NCBI RefSeq assembly: GCF_003073045.1
Contig: NC_037596.1
Span: 12,769,950-12,833,949 of the forward strand
Origin: Pomacea canaliculata
Lineage: Eukaryota > Mollusca > Gastropoda > Architaenioglossa > Ampullariidae
Reading direction: 5' to 3'
Length of the DNA: 64,000 nt
The stretch's first letter is position 1; each line of letters begins with the position of its first letter. A program made the position numbers and the translations under genes. The notes under the pieces are model-generated. The model made no database searches. It worked only from the letters and a program-made list of their open reading frames with translations, and was not told the origin of the DNA. This document shows positions 18,923 through 31,574 of the stretch, in pieces.

Positions 18923-21900
18923 GTAAGTAATTATTTTGTTTTGAGATGATATTTGACTGTTTTCACATATGTGTGTAGTATGAGTAAAGAAACATCTATT
19001 GGGATTGTGTGACAATGTTTTTATCTTCCTGGACGAAGGAACACATATATTTTACAAATAATTTTAAATAACTATGGTGAAATAAATTCAATCTTTCTAG
19101 GAACTTATATTTATAACCACCATTCAATATTTTACCAGACATATTGAAGTCATGAAACAATGAGTATCAGAGAGATAAACAAAAATTATTTTGCGAAGCC
19201 AACATGACCTTTACACAAAGTATTTGACTATTCACTGTTTCTAATTTAGTAAGCCTAGACCTAATAATAAATCTTTACATCAGAAGACTACATAGCACAA
19301 ATTATTGTTAGGACACATGATGACACGACAATATTGTACTGATTAAACTGTGTTTACAGGTGGAGCGCTTAACTCCAGCGAAACAGTGTTTGAAAGAGAA
19401 GGCAGTTTGAAAAACATTACATTTCTTCTAAATATCACAGAATCGTCGACATTCTCAGACAATATCCGTCTCACTTTAGACGTGTGTGAAAATAGCAATC
19501 TCACAACTAGGTGCAGGTTTACATGGAGAGATCAGTCTAACGAAATGGCTGTTAGGAATTACATTTCCAGAGACGAAACCTCCTGTTCAGCAGAGCGTCG
19601 TGACATTGTCAGCTCAATGATGACCTGGGAGATAAAGATTTCACAGCTGGTCAGTCGGTCACTAAGTTCAATTTATTTCTACTTGGAGAACAGCACGCTA
19701 CACAAAAGGATGATTTTTGAGACAAACCTTGGGGTGTTATGTAAGTAATTATTAGGAATATAAGCAACACTTATTTCATTTTTTTAAATAGCCTTTATGA
19801 AGAAACATTAGTCACTCTTCTCGGTCAGTTTTAGGTGAGGGTGGTGCCAATCTCCTTGCTGTCTTACCTTCTCCAGTCCTCTTAGGAGTTAGGTACCCAT
19901 TCTCTCAAGCTGGGTGGATTCTGGGAAGCTTAGCCGGTGTGCCTCTCGGTTCGGACCCTAACACTCTAACCTCTTGACTATCTTTTTCCTCCATAAGACA
20001 ATATAGTTTCAAATAACAATGCATGTGTTTTATTTCAGAATTTGTTATAATTTTATGCCAATTGTTTCATGAATTTAGAAGTTTGAGTGGAATGTTTTAT
20101 CGATACTTTCTAGCACATTATGCCTGCATTTGCATGGGTTTCTGTATTCAAATGTATGTCACCTGTGTATTGATGAAGTGTTTTGCTTGCCCAGATTCAT
20201 CCAAAGTTATAAATCTCACGGTCGATGGACAGGAAGTGAGCAACGTGCATCTCATTAACGAACAACAGGAAGTCAATGTATCCTGCTTCTTTGTCAATGG
20301 GAACCCGCCTGTCACCTTCCGGCTGCTTGACAAAACTTCCAAGGAACTTGCTACAGACAAAGGGAGCCTGCACCTATCACTTTCAGTGAAGTGTGAAGAT
20401 GACTGGCCAATAGTTCGCTGTGAAGGCGAAGGGTCAGAACTAAACAGATCCGTGGCCTTCCTTGTCAGGTGTAAGTAGAAATATATGTATACGTGATTTT
20501 GTCTAAGCCCGTGCATGAAGATGTAGTTATGTGTTTTGCATTTTTGGGGGTGCAAACGATTATTTCATGAGGCAAATATATATAAATATAGATAACCACT
20601 TTTTATTTATGTTGTCATGTGTAGCATCAATTCTACGTACCCTTTCAATAAAATAAAAGAATGACTCGCTAGCAACATTTTATACCAGCCACAAAAATGC
20701 TATTTCTTCTGCACGTGTGTAGGTCCTCCACAGTTTCTTGACATGCTTCCAAAAATAGTCGACCATGACTCGTACGAAGTATGGACATTCAACATTAAAG
20801 CCCATACAAAAACAATCGACAGATGCTTGTTGACAAAGAAGGCGTTAGGAGAAAAGTCTTTCATGGAGGTGAACTGCAGTACCAGTGGTAATCCACCGGA
20901 TCTTGTACTGACTGTTTTCGTGGACAAGAAAAACATGTTGGAAAGAGGACACTGGACTCTAACTCTGCGCAATGACAGAGGATCTTCAAGTACAACATCG
21001 AGTAAGTATATTAATGTAATTTAGTGAAGGAAAAAACGTGAAAGCGTATTCTAGCAAGACATGTTTACATGTCATATCGGGATTTAATAACATAGATTAA
21101 CATAAAAACCTTGTAGAATTTAGAAAAAAAGACACTTTTTTTCGACTCAAACGGATCAATGCTTGAAGTTATTTGACAGATTGTATCATTAAGTTCTCTT
21201 AGCTATTTAAATGCTTAGGCTAAACACTTATGAAGGAAATACGAGTGATTGGTGTTTGCTGCTTAACTCCTTATGTTGCAACTTCCCAGACTTCTGAGAT
21301 TGATCTTGGTATTGTATGACTACAGCAAAAACAGGGAAGTCAAAGTCATTGTTTGTCAAGGGGCATTGTCTTCATCTTAAGATAATCATTGTCGTACAAT
21401 TATCTGTAAGCTACAAAAGTAATTGCGTTTTAAAACGGTCAATCACTTTTCTTAAGAACGGTGGAATTCTGCGAAAGAGTTGTGGCATCTTTGCTGCTAC
21501 ACACTCTATTCAAACATTCAAAAATCCACAACGCACTCAGAACACCTTATACACTGTATTTTTGCGGATATTGGTTGTGAAAATTTCAGCCTCTTAGACG
21601 GAACCGTTTGTAAAAGTACGGTTACAACGTGCGTGCTTTTTTCCGGTAATTAAAGCTTGGCGCTGAAATCCTAGCAGACGAGACTTCGAGGATGTGCTTG
21701 ACCAACTTCATTACTGCTTTTTGCTAATTGGTGTGTGGCTATATCTAAAAATTTCAATAAAGTTCCTCGTGTTTTTCGTGTTTCGCGATTTTGAATTATT
21801 TGAGGCTTCAGGCACTTGGTTTTTAAGTGAATCAGTGTACGTAAGCGAATTTTAAGTTAGTCTTACCGAGTTCTTTTTCTTTCAGATTGTTACTGTTATT

Positions 21901-21926
21901 CTATGTCAGTGAACTTAGCAGCATAG
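18850..21926 (+). CDS. locus 3: three-domain Ig-like protein, apparently secreted
   Basis: Exons: 18850-18922 (signal), 19360-19740 (D1), 20195-20470 (Ig2), 20723-21001 (Ig3), 21886-21926 (terminal, TAG). All internal junctions are phase 1 and keep the frame. The protein is about 350 residues: a cleavable signal peptide (LLLVLIGQNTTFAFT), the D1 domain, Ig2 and Ig3, and a 12-residue tail NCYCYSMSVNLAA. No membrane segment is present, so the model is a soluble three-domain receptor or effector. Many N-x-S/T sequons fit an extracellular protein. The terminal exon has a very good acceptor (TTCTTTTTCTTTCAG) but is short, so an alternative membrane exon further down cannot be excluded. Confidence 0.7.
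19360..19740 (+). CDS. locus 3 D1 exon
   Basis: 381 bp, phase 1-1, acceptor TGTTTACAG, donor TTAT|GTAAGT. About 127 residues. Conserved against loci 4 and 7: CG at the start, NITFLLNIT, C-E-N, CRFTW, SCSAER, then WEIKISQLVSRSLS and VLC at the end. D1 is the most variable of the three domains between loci, which would suit ligand binding. It probably has the Ig-like fold seen split over X1 and X2 in the short-type genes, but the evidence is motif-level only. Confidence 0.8.
19806..19990 (-). mobile_element. tRNA-derived SINE, copy 2
   Basis: The body (plus strand: gtgagggtggtgccaatctc, then ttaccttctccagtcctctt) aligns with the element at 8125-8313. The tRNA-like head at the right end has an A box like TAGTCAAGAGGTTAG and a weaker B box, so this copy is more degraded. 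It is antisense in the locus 3 D1-Ig2 intron. Confidence 0.6.
20195..20470 (+). CDS. locus 3 Ig2 exon
   Basis: 276 bp, phase 1-1. Motifs LTVDGQEV, VSCFFVNGNPPVTFRLLD, CEDDWPIVRCEGEG and NRSVAFLVRC. Four cysteines at the same positions as in loci 1, 4 and 7. GNPPV here parallels GNPPDL of Ig3, pointing to an old domain duplication. Confidence 0.85.
20723..21001 (+). CDS. locus 3 Ig3 exon
   Basis: 279 bp, phase 1-1, acceptor GTGTAG, donor TCGA|GTAAGT. GPPQFLDM at the start, CLLT, VNCSTSGNPPDLVLTVF, then HWTLTLRNDRGS. Only two cysteines, placed before and in strand B; the F-strand cysteine is absent as in all Ig3 copies here. Confidence 0.85.
21886..21926 (+). CDS. locus 3 terminal exon with short cysteine-containing tail
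   Basis: 41 bp from a strong acceptor to TAG at 21924-21926, entered in phase 1 from Ig3. It encodes NCYCYSMSVNLAA. Lack of a hydrophobic helix makes the protein soluble; the two cysteines could allow a disulfide-linked dimer (inference). Confidence 0.5.
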
Positions 21927-24900
21927 AAAGAAAATCAATGTCCATGTGTATCTGAAAAGATAATGCTCTCATTAATACATAAAGTGTAAAATGTCATATA
22001 CACTCCCATCTTCAAGAGCCCCAAATGCTGAGAGGCTTTCTCACAAAGTCGCATGCTAATAATCTTAGTATTCGCGTGTGTAAGAGTATAGTTAGCACAT
22101 TATGTATTTCATATACACAGGCTTAGATATTCTTCGTAGATGAGTAAGAAAGATGGGAAATAGGATTTGAATAGATGAAAGGAAAAGGGAATACAAAAAT
22201 TCAAGCTCAGAGAGTTGTGAGGGAAGGAGAGGTAGAAGGCAAGAAGAGAAGAGAGAAAGAGAATTTAATAATAAAGTTTTAGAATATTTGAGCAAATTTC
22301 ATAATCCACTGCAGTAAAGGACTCTTGCAGAAGTTAAGAGACCGCCATTTCCATTGTGCAAGAATCTTCGAAGTATCGATACCCTGTGATAAGTATCCTG
22401 CATGTCCTCCACAAGCTTCAGACAGACACTTGATCCCTCATGAACGCTCAGTGTGATATGCAGTCAATGCATAGTATATGTGTTCGTATTGATTTGTCTG
22501 CTTTGATCTTCTGTGTAAGAGATTTTTGGATTTGTTTTTCTTTTTTGTCATTTTTAATCTTGCATTAAAATTTGTAGCAAATTTCTTCTGAAATGAAAAA
22601 ATATAAGTATTATAAAGTCACAGAAAAGGTCAAAATCAATCATGATGTCTTGTTAGTATTAAAAGATAAGAGTATATTGTTCTTGAATTTGTGTCTTTAT
22701 CTAACGCAAATAGAGGATTGCAATATGATCGGCTTATTAGACAAAGTTGACAAGCAGACAAAACAAACCAACCGACCGAACGATCTTAACACTTGTACTC
22801 ATAATTAACCTGTTTGGCATGTGTCATTTGTTATTCTTTTCCTAGCCAGTATAATAAAGTTTGAAATAGTCTCTAACAAAACGCAAATAACAATCTGGAG
22901 TTAATGCTAAGCTGACTTCTAGGTGACTCTGAGTACATAAAGCAGGTAAGGTATAACTGTTTGTGTATATGTTAGCTTTTTTGTGTGAGTATTTTCGAAC
23001 TTTATTTAGATGTTGTGATACGTCGTTTCAAGTGACTGTCCACAGGTATAAAAATCTGGATATCAAGGAATTTTTTGTAGACTGTGCTGTAAAAATTCCT
23101 TATTTATTTTGTGAAGCCCCTTGAGCTTGCCCTTAGGGTAGGGATAAGGCGCTATACAAAGTGCCTTTATTGTTATTACTTTTTTTTATTTATGTAAACA
23201 GCGTTGCAGTGGAATGATGCGCCATGTAAATATTCTTTAGTCTTTTTTTGATAATCATTATAGTAATGAAACATTCGTTTTGATTGATTTTTCTCATTTT
23301 CTTGTATTTTGAGGAAGAAAACATGCTTTTTCTTGCTACCTCTTTTCACTTTTGAATAAGCCATACTGAAAGCTTTTTTTTGAATATTTTAATAACACTT
23401 ATCTCTTCACTGTGGATGTTTGATAGAGAGGCATTTCACTGCTATTTGTACACCATTTGTTGCGTTTGTCTCTTCTTCTATCCATTTTCTTTAGTCTGTC
23501 TACTCTACTTTTGTCCTCATAAACCGCGACTGAGGTAATTAATTTCTTTAAAAGCGCAGAGGAAATTGTTTTCATAAACAAATTTTACTTTATTTGCTCT
23601 TGATTGAGGTCAATGGACAATGTCAAGTGAGACTCGATACACCAGTCACAGGTGCTTTGGAAAAGGAAATATTAAGGGAAGAATTTATCCAGAAATTGTT
23701 AATTCAAAGTTTCGGTGAGGAAAGTATACACGTTTAAGGAGTATCTCAAGTGGTAGGCGGCTTGTAGTCATCGCAAACTTTAGAGACGAGGAAACTATGG
23801 ATATACTAGAGCTCTGAACTACTCCTGGTTTCCTTCACTAAAGAGTTGGGCGTTACGAAAGTGAACATTTCCTTGTGATATTGAGATGTAAGAGAAGAAA
23901 GTAGTACAGGACAGAGTTATCAACAGTTTTGTTTATTCCCTTGTTAGTGATGAAAACCTCAATAACAAGATAACTTCATCTCGATACAAGCAACAGCCTT
24001 TATCGCATGATAAAGTCATCTACAAATACTTCATCTACCATTAAGATTTCACAATCATCTTGATTAATGCGTATTTTTACCTGAGGTTAACTTTCTTTTA
24101 ATCATACAGGCATATTATTTCACAATATAGTGTATACTAATAGATTCCAAATTTAAGAAGATTGAACACAACAACGTGTGCCTGCTGTGAGGACTTAATG
24201 CTTGGACTTAGTTACTAAATAGTAATATTGTTGTTGACGATGACTTGTTTGACATAATGTGAATGAAAATTAACTGTAATAAAGAAGTGTTTCATGTATT
24301 ACAAAAATAAACTATAACGGGTTTTACAGAATTGATCTTAGTTACTAAAGGATGATTTGGTTCTGATAAAGGAATTCTCAAGTACACATCTGTAATAATT
24401 AGTATTCGTTGAAACATCTTACCTACTTCCTTATATAAATGATTCAGACAGTAAACAACACCTGCCTCTTGCAGTCAGTGCTTAAGTCACTGGAAAGAAG
24501 AGATGTGGACAAGTGTGGTCGCAAGTTAGTCAACAGTCATTCATTCTTTGACAAGAACCGGTCGCTATGGAGAGCACACGAATAGACGCGGAGTTGTCCC
24601 CTTCAAAATAATCTAAATAATGTTCTTCCCCTATTTTTCGGTGACCGTTTAGTGTTTAAAAGTTAATGCATTTTTTTTGCCGTGGACAGACTTTACAAAC
24701 GGGATATCAAAAAAAGAAAAAAACTACAAGGTGGGTCACTTATAAATAGAATGCCTCCTATAATACGTTCGGACGGGGCGGGCTACTTTAGTTTAGTGTA
24801 TTTTTAGTCCAACTAACTGCTTTTAGTCTTCATGTACTCTTTGGTTTGAGAAGTACTAAAGTCACATAGTAATCTTCATCTCACTTAGGCGTGCTGCGTG

Positions 24901-26515
24901 TCACATGCAACTTTTGGACGAGATACAATGCACCAACAAAAATATGAGTTTGAAAAAAAGTAAATATAATATGAAACGTTTTCAACAAACAGGATTAACC
25001 TAATTCACAATCATACACATAAAATTATAGTAAGTCTCCCTTTTACGATAAAACCTTTGTTTGTAGTTACTTCTGTAGACCGTGTTCTTTGAAGCCTCCG
25101 CCGTCAAGATCTCCAACATAAAAGAACATAAAATTTAGCAAGATCCAATACACGAAGAACACAGATAAAATAAAGAAAAGAAAACCCTGAAATACATTTC
25201 TTAAAAAGAAACAATAATTCAGATTTACTATTCACTGTACTAGTCAGCATTCTTTAATTACAATCAGTTCAAAAGCTTGCATAATCAAAAAATTAAAAAA
25301 AACTGAAACGAATTCATCTCAACAAGCTTTAACATGAATAATTATACTCGTTTAACAAGTCTTGTCAGGACCTCATAACAGAACCAAACTGTCTTGTCCG
25401 TCCCTTCATCCTATCCCCCCGACCCGGTGAAGCACATGAACAGCAGCAAAATAATCTCTCTATTCTGTCAGCCCTAACCTTCAAGAACGAAAACAAGGAA
25501 GAAATTAGAAAGAAAGATAAGAAGGAAGCAATGAAAAGTATCAAGTTTTGATTTGTCATATCTAGCGCTGACAGAAGAAGTTCAGAAACCCGATTAAACT
25601 GAAAACCAATCTGCTTCACTGTTCTCTCGAGATAGGAAACATCTTATCTGAAGAGAGGCAGACATTCTACTTTCTTGTATATAGACTTAACTGCTACTTA
25701 CCTTCATATTAGACATCCTGTATCTCACACTTTCAGCAACTTTTCTTCAGTCAAATATATTTGTAAAATATAAAATAACATAAGGTGCTAGCAATCTTTA
25801 CATCGTAGAGGTTTAGTCTGCTTCATCCTTTTCTTTCTGTCTTTCCAAATTGTGTGAAACCGTTTCCACTTGTGTCATAAAATAATGAGATTAATGAACA
25901 ACAGAAGCATTTCAAATAAAAATAAAAAAAAATCAAAACAAACTTTATTGTCTGTCGAGGATACCCAGGACAGAAATTTTTCTTCGCTCACAAGGGCAGG
26001 CATACATACTCATACAGACATTTAACACACAGTTAGGAGTAAAGATACAAGTAGTTTGGGTCTCCGTCAAATGGTAATGAAATTATTTCTGTGTATATAT
26101 TAAATAAATAATTGGCAGTGCAGATTGCAACGAAATGTCCGAACTCCATTTTCCTCATCCTCCTAGTCTTAGTTTCTGTCAAGGCTGTGGTGAATGTACA
26201 GACAGTATACAGCCATCAGCTTCATTCTCAATTCAAAGACCTATCACGGTACAGATTTCATCTGAATTCATTCGTAATGTTCAGATTTTTTTTTTTTTTG
26301 GTATTCTGGAAGTGAATCAAGTCACGGGGACACACAGTAAGCAAAAAATGTTTTGACTGGCCACGCGAGGACGCATCGAAGTAACGATAATTTCACGTTT
26401 TACATATATTAGTAAATCTGTGGTGTAAAGAAGCCACTGAATCAATGATGCCTTATGGGATTCGTATGTAATTCATTGGCAAGAAATGTTACAAGGCAAA
26501 TAAAAATCGCAAATT
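21927..26515. other. tail-to-tail intergenic region of loci 3 and 4
   Basis: 4.6 kb of AT-rich sequence. The segment 23095-23180 ends in gcgctatacaaagtgccttt followed by TTGTTATTA, a common SINE or LINE tail form, and 25930-26040 looks like another repeat edge (ttattgtctgtcgagg). No exon in the family style was found. Confidence 0.45.
23095..23180 (+). mobile_element. 3' end of a SINE-like repeat
   Basis: The segment ccccttgagcttgcccttag, then ggcgctatacaaagtgcc and a TTATTGTTATTA tail, is the usual end of tRNA-derived SINEs with a LINE-like 3' part. The head was not found. Confidence 0.4.
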
Positions 26516-26757
26516 TTAAGAACCTGAAAAAAAAGTTTGATACAAATGTTTAATATCTGAAGGGAAAACTTCGGGAATTTTTGAATTTTTGCGGCAGCAT
26601 TTACATTTTTTATCTAAATGCAAACGGGGTGGTAAACGTGTTGCTGATGAAGACGACGAGAAATACAGTTCGCCTGTTAAGAGCGCACTTCTAAATACTA
26701 ATTTACCTACATATCTACATTTCAGACTGCCAATGGGACCCGAGGGATAGACGAAGA
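26516..26757 (-). CDS. locus 4 candidate terminal exon
   Basis: Minus-strand frame of 80 residues from acceptor CTTGTCTGCAG to TAA, entered in phase 1 as the Ig3 exon of locus 4 requires. It begins VFVYPSGPIG and contains KKCKCCRKN; there is no membrane helix. The acceptor is only fair and the tail has no homologue in the cluster, so this is a candidate. The alternative is read-through past the Ig3 donor, which adds 17 basic residues before a stop. Confidence 0.3.
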
Positions 26758-27502
26758 CTGCAGACAAGCGTTAGTATTAGTATTAAAACCTGTTTAAAGT
26801 TAAGCAAGTTGCCAACAACGAAATCTATAGCAACTCAAATACAATCACTAGATATAGAAGTAAATGATGCAGGGAATGTCTTCAAGAAAAATAATGACAA
26901 GGGGCAACCCACGCACTTAAAGCAATACTGAAAACGCAAGGAAAGATGCTGCGTGCTTTGAATTCTTTTTGATCAAACAATAATAAGTTGTGTCATATAC
27001 ATAAATTTTTCATAAGGTAAGCATTTGAATAAGCATACAGAAAAAGTCTACACTCTGATTAGACAAAATTCTCTCTATATATTATATATAATTCTTACTA
27101 AGGAAATTTTAAATTGCTAAAATATCACTTAAAATGCCGGGCTTGTAACTAACATTTAATTATGAAAATGCGTTTGATTCTTCTTAGACTTTATGCATAA
27201 GGTTAATGAAGTATTTACTTTTTCAAAATCACTTAAAAATAACACGACAGTAAATGGAAAGGGGATATACTGTTTTGATAATGAAATTAAAATAATCAAA
27301 ATATTTTGTCAAACACAAGAGCTAATAATCAATTAAATTGTGTATTTTAGTGTTTCTGTGCTTTATGAATGTGGTACACATGTGTAAATGCTTGAAGTTT
27401 GTGTTTTTGCGATTACTTGCTGCTAGGATAATAAATCAGTTATCTTATGTTAACACAGTTTTCTTTTGTGGATGATGATTTTCACTTTAAAAGTCGTCTT
27501 AC
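26758..27502 (-). other. locus 4 3' region or last intron
   Basis: AT-rich, with no supportable exon other than the read-through frame immediately after the Ig3 donor (KTTFKVKIIIHKRKLC, stop at about 27450). Confidence 0.4.
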
Positions 27503-27796
27503 CTGATCTTTTGATGATACTCAGCGTTGTGTTGGCAAAGCCTTTTTCATTGAGAAGAATCAACTTCCATTTGCCTTGGGCAATGCTAGTTTCTGTATCA
27601 AGGTAAAGACTCAAGACAAGATCAGGCGGATTACCATTTAGGATACATTTGACTGCTCTTGTGGTCTTCTCTTCTAAAGACATTGATGTCAAGACACATC
27701 CCTCAACTGCTGTCGTGTGAGCTTTGACTCGAAATGTTGCGGCAACCGCTGGAAGACTAACGTTCTTTATGGCGCCATCGAGAAACTGAGGAGGAC
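27503..27796 (-). CDS. locus 4 Ig3 exon
   Basis: 294 bp, phase 1-1. GPPQFLDG, FRVKAHTTAVEGCVLT, VKCILNGNPPDLVLSLYLD, then KWKLILLNEKGFANTTL. Close to locus 7 Ig3 (shared FRVKAHT, GCVLT, PPDLVLS, NEKG). Two cysteines only. Confidence 0.85.
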
Positions 27797-29842
27797 CTGT
27801 GAAATATTAAACAAAGACCAAGAAAATCAATGTGAACTGATTTTAAATAATTTGTATACACGTTAATAATATTCTCATATATTATAATAAATTCATAAAT
27901 ATAACATTTTTTCTTAGACCAGTTCCAAAACAATAGCCTGAAACATTTGTCATGCTGGTTCATGGTCTCGGCAGACAACCTGTCTCAATAAATTGTCTCT
28001 GACATCTTGTCCAAAATAATAAGCGAATAATATTTCTATTAAAGTAGTTTTCATTCTGCCACACACTTACTCTTTCTCTCTCTTTCATACACAGTAACTG
28101 TCACATACAAATACTTCTCATTATTATTTTCACTTACATTTGAGAAGAAAAGACACAGTTCTGTTCTCTTTCGACCCGTTTCCTTCACAGTTAACTCTCG
28201 GCCAGTTATCTTCACACTGGATTGAGAGTGGATAGTTAAGACGACCTTCACCTACAGCAAGTTCCCTAGTTTTGTCCACCAGACGGAAGTCGACAGGCGG
28301 GTTTCCAGGGTCAAAGGAGCAGGAGATAGTGACCTCCTGACCCTCGTTGATGAAATGAGTGCCATTCACTTCGTGTCCGTCTACAGTCAGACTTGTGACT
28401 TTAGACGGATCTGGATTGAACACATGAACACACATGCATATGCACACGCGTATGCATATATCTATAAATGGTAAATATATAAACACACATAGGCATCCAT
28501 TCATCAATTAGCAGCCCGTCAGACCTGTTCTTACCAATCATGCATCGTTACTAGAGTTTTTCTTATAAAACAATTTGCCAATTCTACTGACATGTATGAT
28601 GCTTTCAATCACCATTAAGATGTGAAATAATTACATAAAAGGAATGGTTAGATTTTAACATTACTTTATACAAGACAGATAATATTCTGCCCTTTTTTCC
28701 ATTAAAGAATACTGTTAACTCATTACTTTAAAAAAACTATCTGACTCAACAAGTTAAAATTTTAGAGAACTAGGGATTTAAAATAAGTCTCATTACTTAC
28801 ATAGAACATTGAGAAATATCGTGCGTATCACTTGAGTTGTCTTTTCATTATTGGCATAGTCTTCAAAGGAGAGCTGCATCACACTTAGTGACCGACTGAC
28901 CAGTTGTGAAATTTTTATTTCCCATGTTTGCTCAGAGCTGATGATATGTCGCTCGCACGAGCAGAACGTTCCATCCCCAGGACTCCAGTTCTTGACAGCC
29001 ATTTGGTCGAGTTTTTCTCTCCATTTAAATGTGCATTGAGTTGTCAGCAGGTCATTCCGGCAAAGGTGGAAAGCAAAGGTGGTTTTGTCTGAAAATACTA
29101 AGGAGTCGGTAGCCTTGTATAGGTATGTAATATTTGTAAGGCTACCTTCTCTCTCAGACAAACTTTCACTGAAGGTTGTTATTCCACCTGAAAAAATAAG
29201 CAGTTTCCCATTAAATCAGCTTTATTTTTTTATTTTATTTAGCGGAATGGCGGCAATTAACTCTATATCATGTTCTGTGGTATCAGGATTATCAGCAAAT
29301 AGTAATACAACTCGATGTATAAAGTTATTTGTAGCTTATGACAGTCACAGAAAACTGATGTCGATAGGTCCTTTCTCTGCTCCTAAAAAAATTTACTCTG
29401 ATGATCTAATTTCTTTTTACTTTCTTTTTTGTTGTGCGTAATTGTGAGTTAAAAATATTGAACTATAGTCATTTAACAAGATCTGTATAAACTAATTTGT
29501 TCTGAAGTTATTAGAAATACGTCTACATTCATTAATCTAACAATGTATATGTTGTGTAGTTATTTCATCAATGTTCACACGTGTAAGTTGCTCATATTGA
29601 ATGTGTGTGGGTGTATGTCTACACGCGCGCCTGCACGATAGCATATATATATATACCGAGATGCATCTATTAAAAAACATATACAGATATACTGCCTATC
29701 CCCACACAAACACATAAAATCACTCGAATATTAGTAACTTATAAAAATTGTAGTACTTACAAGTAAAAGCAAAAGTTTCTTTTTGTGGTATAATAATTAC
29801 TCCCAAGAACAGAAATACGAGGCAAAACTTATCCAAATTCAT
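27503..29842 (-). CDS. locus 4: three-domain Ig-like protein
   Basis: Minus-strand exons: 29761-29842 (signal), 28801-29187 (D1), 28138-28410 (Ig2), 27503-27796 (Ig3), then either the candidate terminal exon 26516-26757 or read-through. All junctions are phase 1 and in frame. This is the most complete long-type gene and very close in layout to locus 3; the signal peptide ends (TFAFT) are identical. No membrane exon was found between Ig3 and locus 3, so it is probably secreted. It is divergently arranged with locus 5, whose 5' region starts about 0.75 kb upstream. A second in-frame ATG lies 15 bases upstream of the chosen start (29857). Confidence 0.7.
28138..28410 (-). CDS. locus 4 Ig2 exon
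   Basis: 273 bp, phase 1-1, one codon shorter than the other Ig2 exons. DPSKVTSLTVDGHEVNGTHF, ISCSFDPGNPPVDFRLVDKT, CEDNWPRVNCEGNG and NRTVSFLLKC. Four cysteines and several sequons. Confidence 0.85.
28801..29187 (-). CDS. locus 4 D1 exon
   Basis: 387 bp, phase 1-1. It begins CGITTFSESLSEREGSLTNI and has CTFKW, CSCERH, WEIKISQLVSRSLSVMQL and VLC. The best template for recognising the broken D1 of locus 1, with which it shares acceptor-proximal bases and KISQL...SLSVMQL. Confidence 0.85.
29761..29842 (-). CDS. locus 4 signal peptide exon
   Basis: ATG at 29842; 82 bp, ending phase 1 at ACTT|GTAAGTAC. It encodes MNLDKFCLVFLFLGVIIIPQ and ETFAFT. An upstream ATG in frame would add MLEGD. Confidence 0.75.
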
Positions 29843-29857
29843 GTCTCCTTCTAGCAT

Positions 29858-30640
29858 GTTTCAAACACGACAGTGAAACATCTCTGGACTCTTTCACTAG
29901 TTTGATACGGGTAGTGCCGAGTTGTTTCTTTTTCCTCGTACTGCCTGGTGCAATCGCAGCAAATTAAACCTGGGGTGGATCACGTGTTAACGATCTATTA
30001 TTAAACGCGGAACACTCCCTAAAATTCTAGTGAAAGGGGAAGATGTATGTTTCAACGAATTTCAAATTCTATATAAATAATTAGTCCATCTTTTTTCAAA
30101 AGCTCCTCCAATGAAAATAAAACATGGAAAAGGGAATTAATCCTAGTTGATGTTCTTTTCATGTCGATGGAAATCATATGTTTTTAACGGCACAAGCACA
30201 TGGCGAAAACTTATAAATAAGGAAAAGAACGGGACAAATATTCCAAATTCATTAAGAAAAACCTGGCTAGATCTTTTATGTGTTTTTAAGTGGAGAATCT
30301 ACAAATAAATGATTTAGAAACCAGCTGGACTGAGAAAGGGAGAATATACACCTTAGCAGCATCAAAACAGTATCAAAATAACTTATTAAGCTGCCTCAGA
30401 AGAGCTGGCATTTGTCTCCACCTTTCTGGGTTTTTTTTAAAAAATTGTTTACGTACATAATGTGAATATATGTAATTAATATTGCCTTTCGGGAGCGTGT
30501 AAATAAGCAACTATTTTATTTTGTGTTTGGTAAGGCAAGCTGAACCTGCCATCAATGAGTCATTTGTCACGTGACTAGAAATTGAAGTGGCCTAAGCCCA
30601 CTCTCATAGAGGATTACAGAACAAGTGGATAGCGGTAAGT
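29858..30640. promoter_or_regulatory. divergent intergenic region between loci 4 and 5
   Basis: About 0.75 kb separates the locus 4 start (minus) from a likely 5' leader exon of locus 5 (plus), which ends at TAGCG|GTAAGTT near 30633. It holds an AP-1-like palindrome ATGAGTCAT (30555-30563), an E-box palindrome GTCACGTGAC (30566-30575) and the GGCCTAAG...TCATAG motif (30589-30612) shared with locus 2. Confidence 0.4.
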
Positions 30641-31574
30641 TAATTCAAGTCTAATCCTCTTTGCGAAATGAATATAGATTGGTCGTTAATATTATTGACT
30701 GCACGATGCAGTTTTATAAACATTTATTTTAAAATAAGTTTCGTATTATAGTTAAGACATACAGCTGGAGATTAACAGAATTATTCCTGAAAGCATATTT
30801 TTTACCGGTAGCTGCATTATACATCATGTAGCTCGAGCAAGGATTACACCAAGCAAATTGCACTTTAATAACTTAATGCGTGCCTTTAAAGAGAAGCCGT
30901 TAAGTAATTTTTATCATACAGTCGTTAGATAGAGGGAACAGAGAGTATAAGCAAGCGTATATTTTTTTGCCGATGTGATGAGGGAAAATATCAACTTTTT
31001 TTTCTTCTACATGACACAAATGCTGGACCATCGTTCTTATACTGAAACGGGAAAAGGTTTAATCGAACTGCTTCACTGATATGCTGTACTTTAGAACGCC
31101 TATCAGCAGCTTGAAAGGTAGTCTGATTGTGAACATGGAAAGTTGCATGGTGTTTGGCAGTAGAATACCACAAAGGTGTACATTCCAATGCTAGTAATCT
31201 TAACAATTTTATCAATTTGGCCTTTTGACACTGAACAAGGTCGTAGAGTATAAAGAAGCTGGATAACTTTTATTAGCATTGTTAGAAAATATTATCTCTC
31301 TACAAAATCTCTCTTTGAAATAGATGAAAACACTTGTTCGCAGTGGGAGCAAGGATTGTTTGGAAAGAGCTAAACAAGTTTAGTCAGATGTGTTTTGCAG
31401 TTTTTTGGCAAGTGATTTGAGACTTGCACGTGCGCATACCCGAGCTGATGTCTTTACCTGCGCATGCTTGTACAACTCTTGTTTCTTCACAGGGTTCACA
31501 CTTGTCTTAATATGTTATTAAGCTAAAACGTAGATATTTAGTCTCCGGGTAAATTGTCTAGCTCAGAGAACGGA

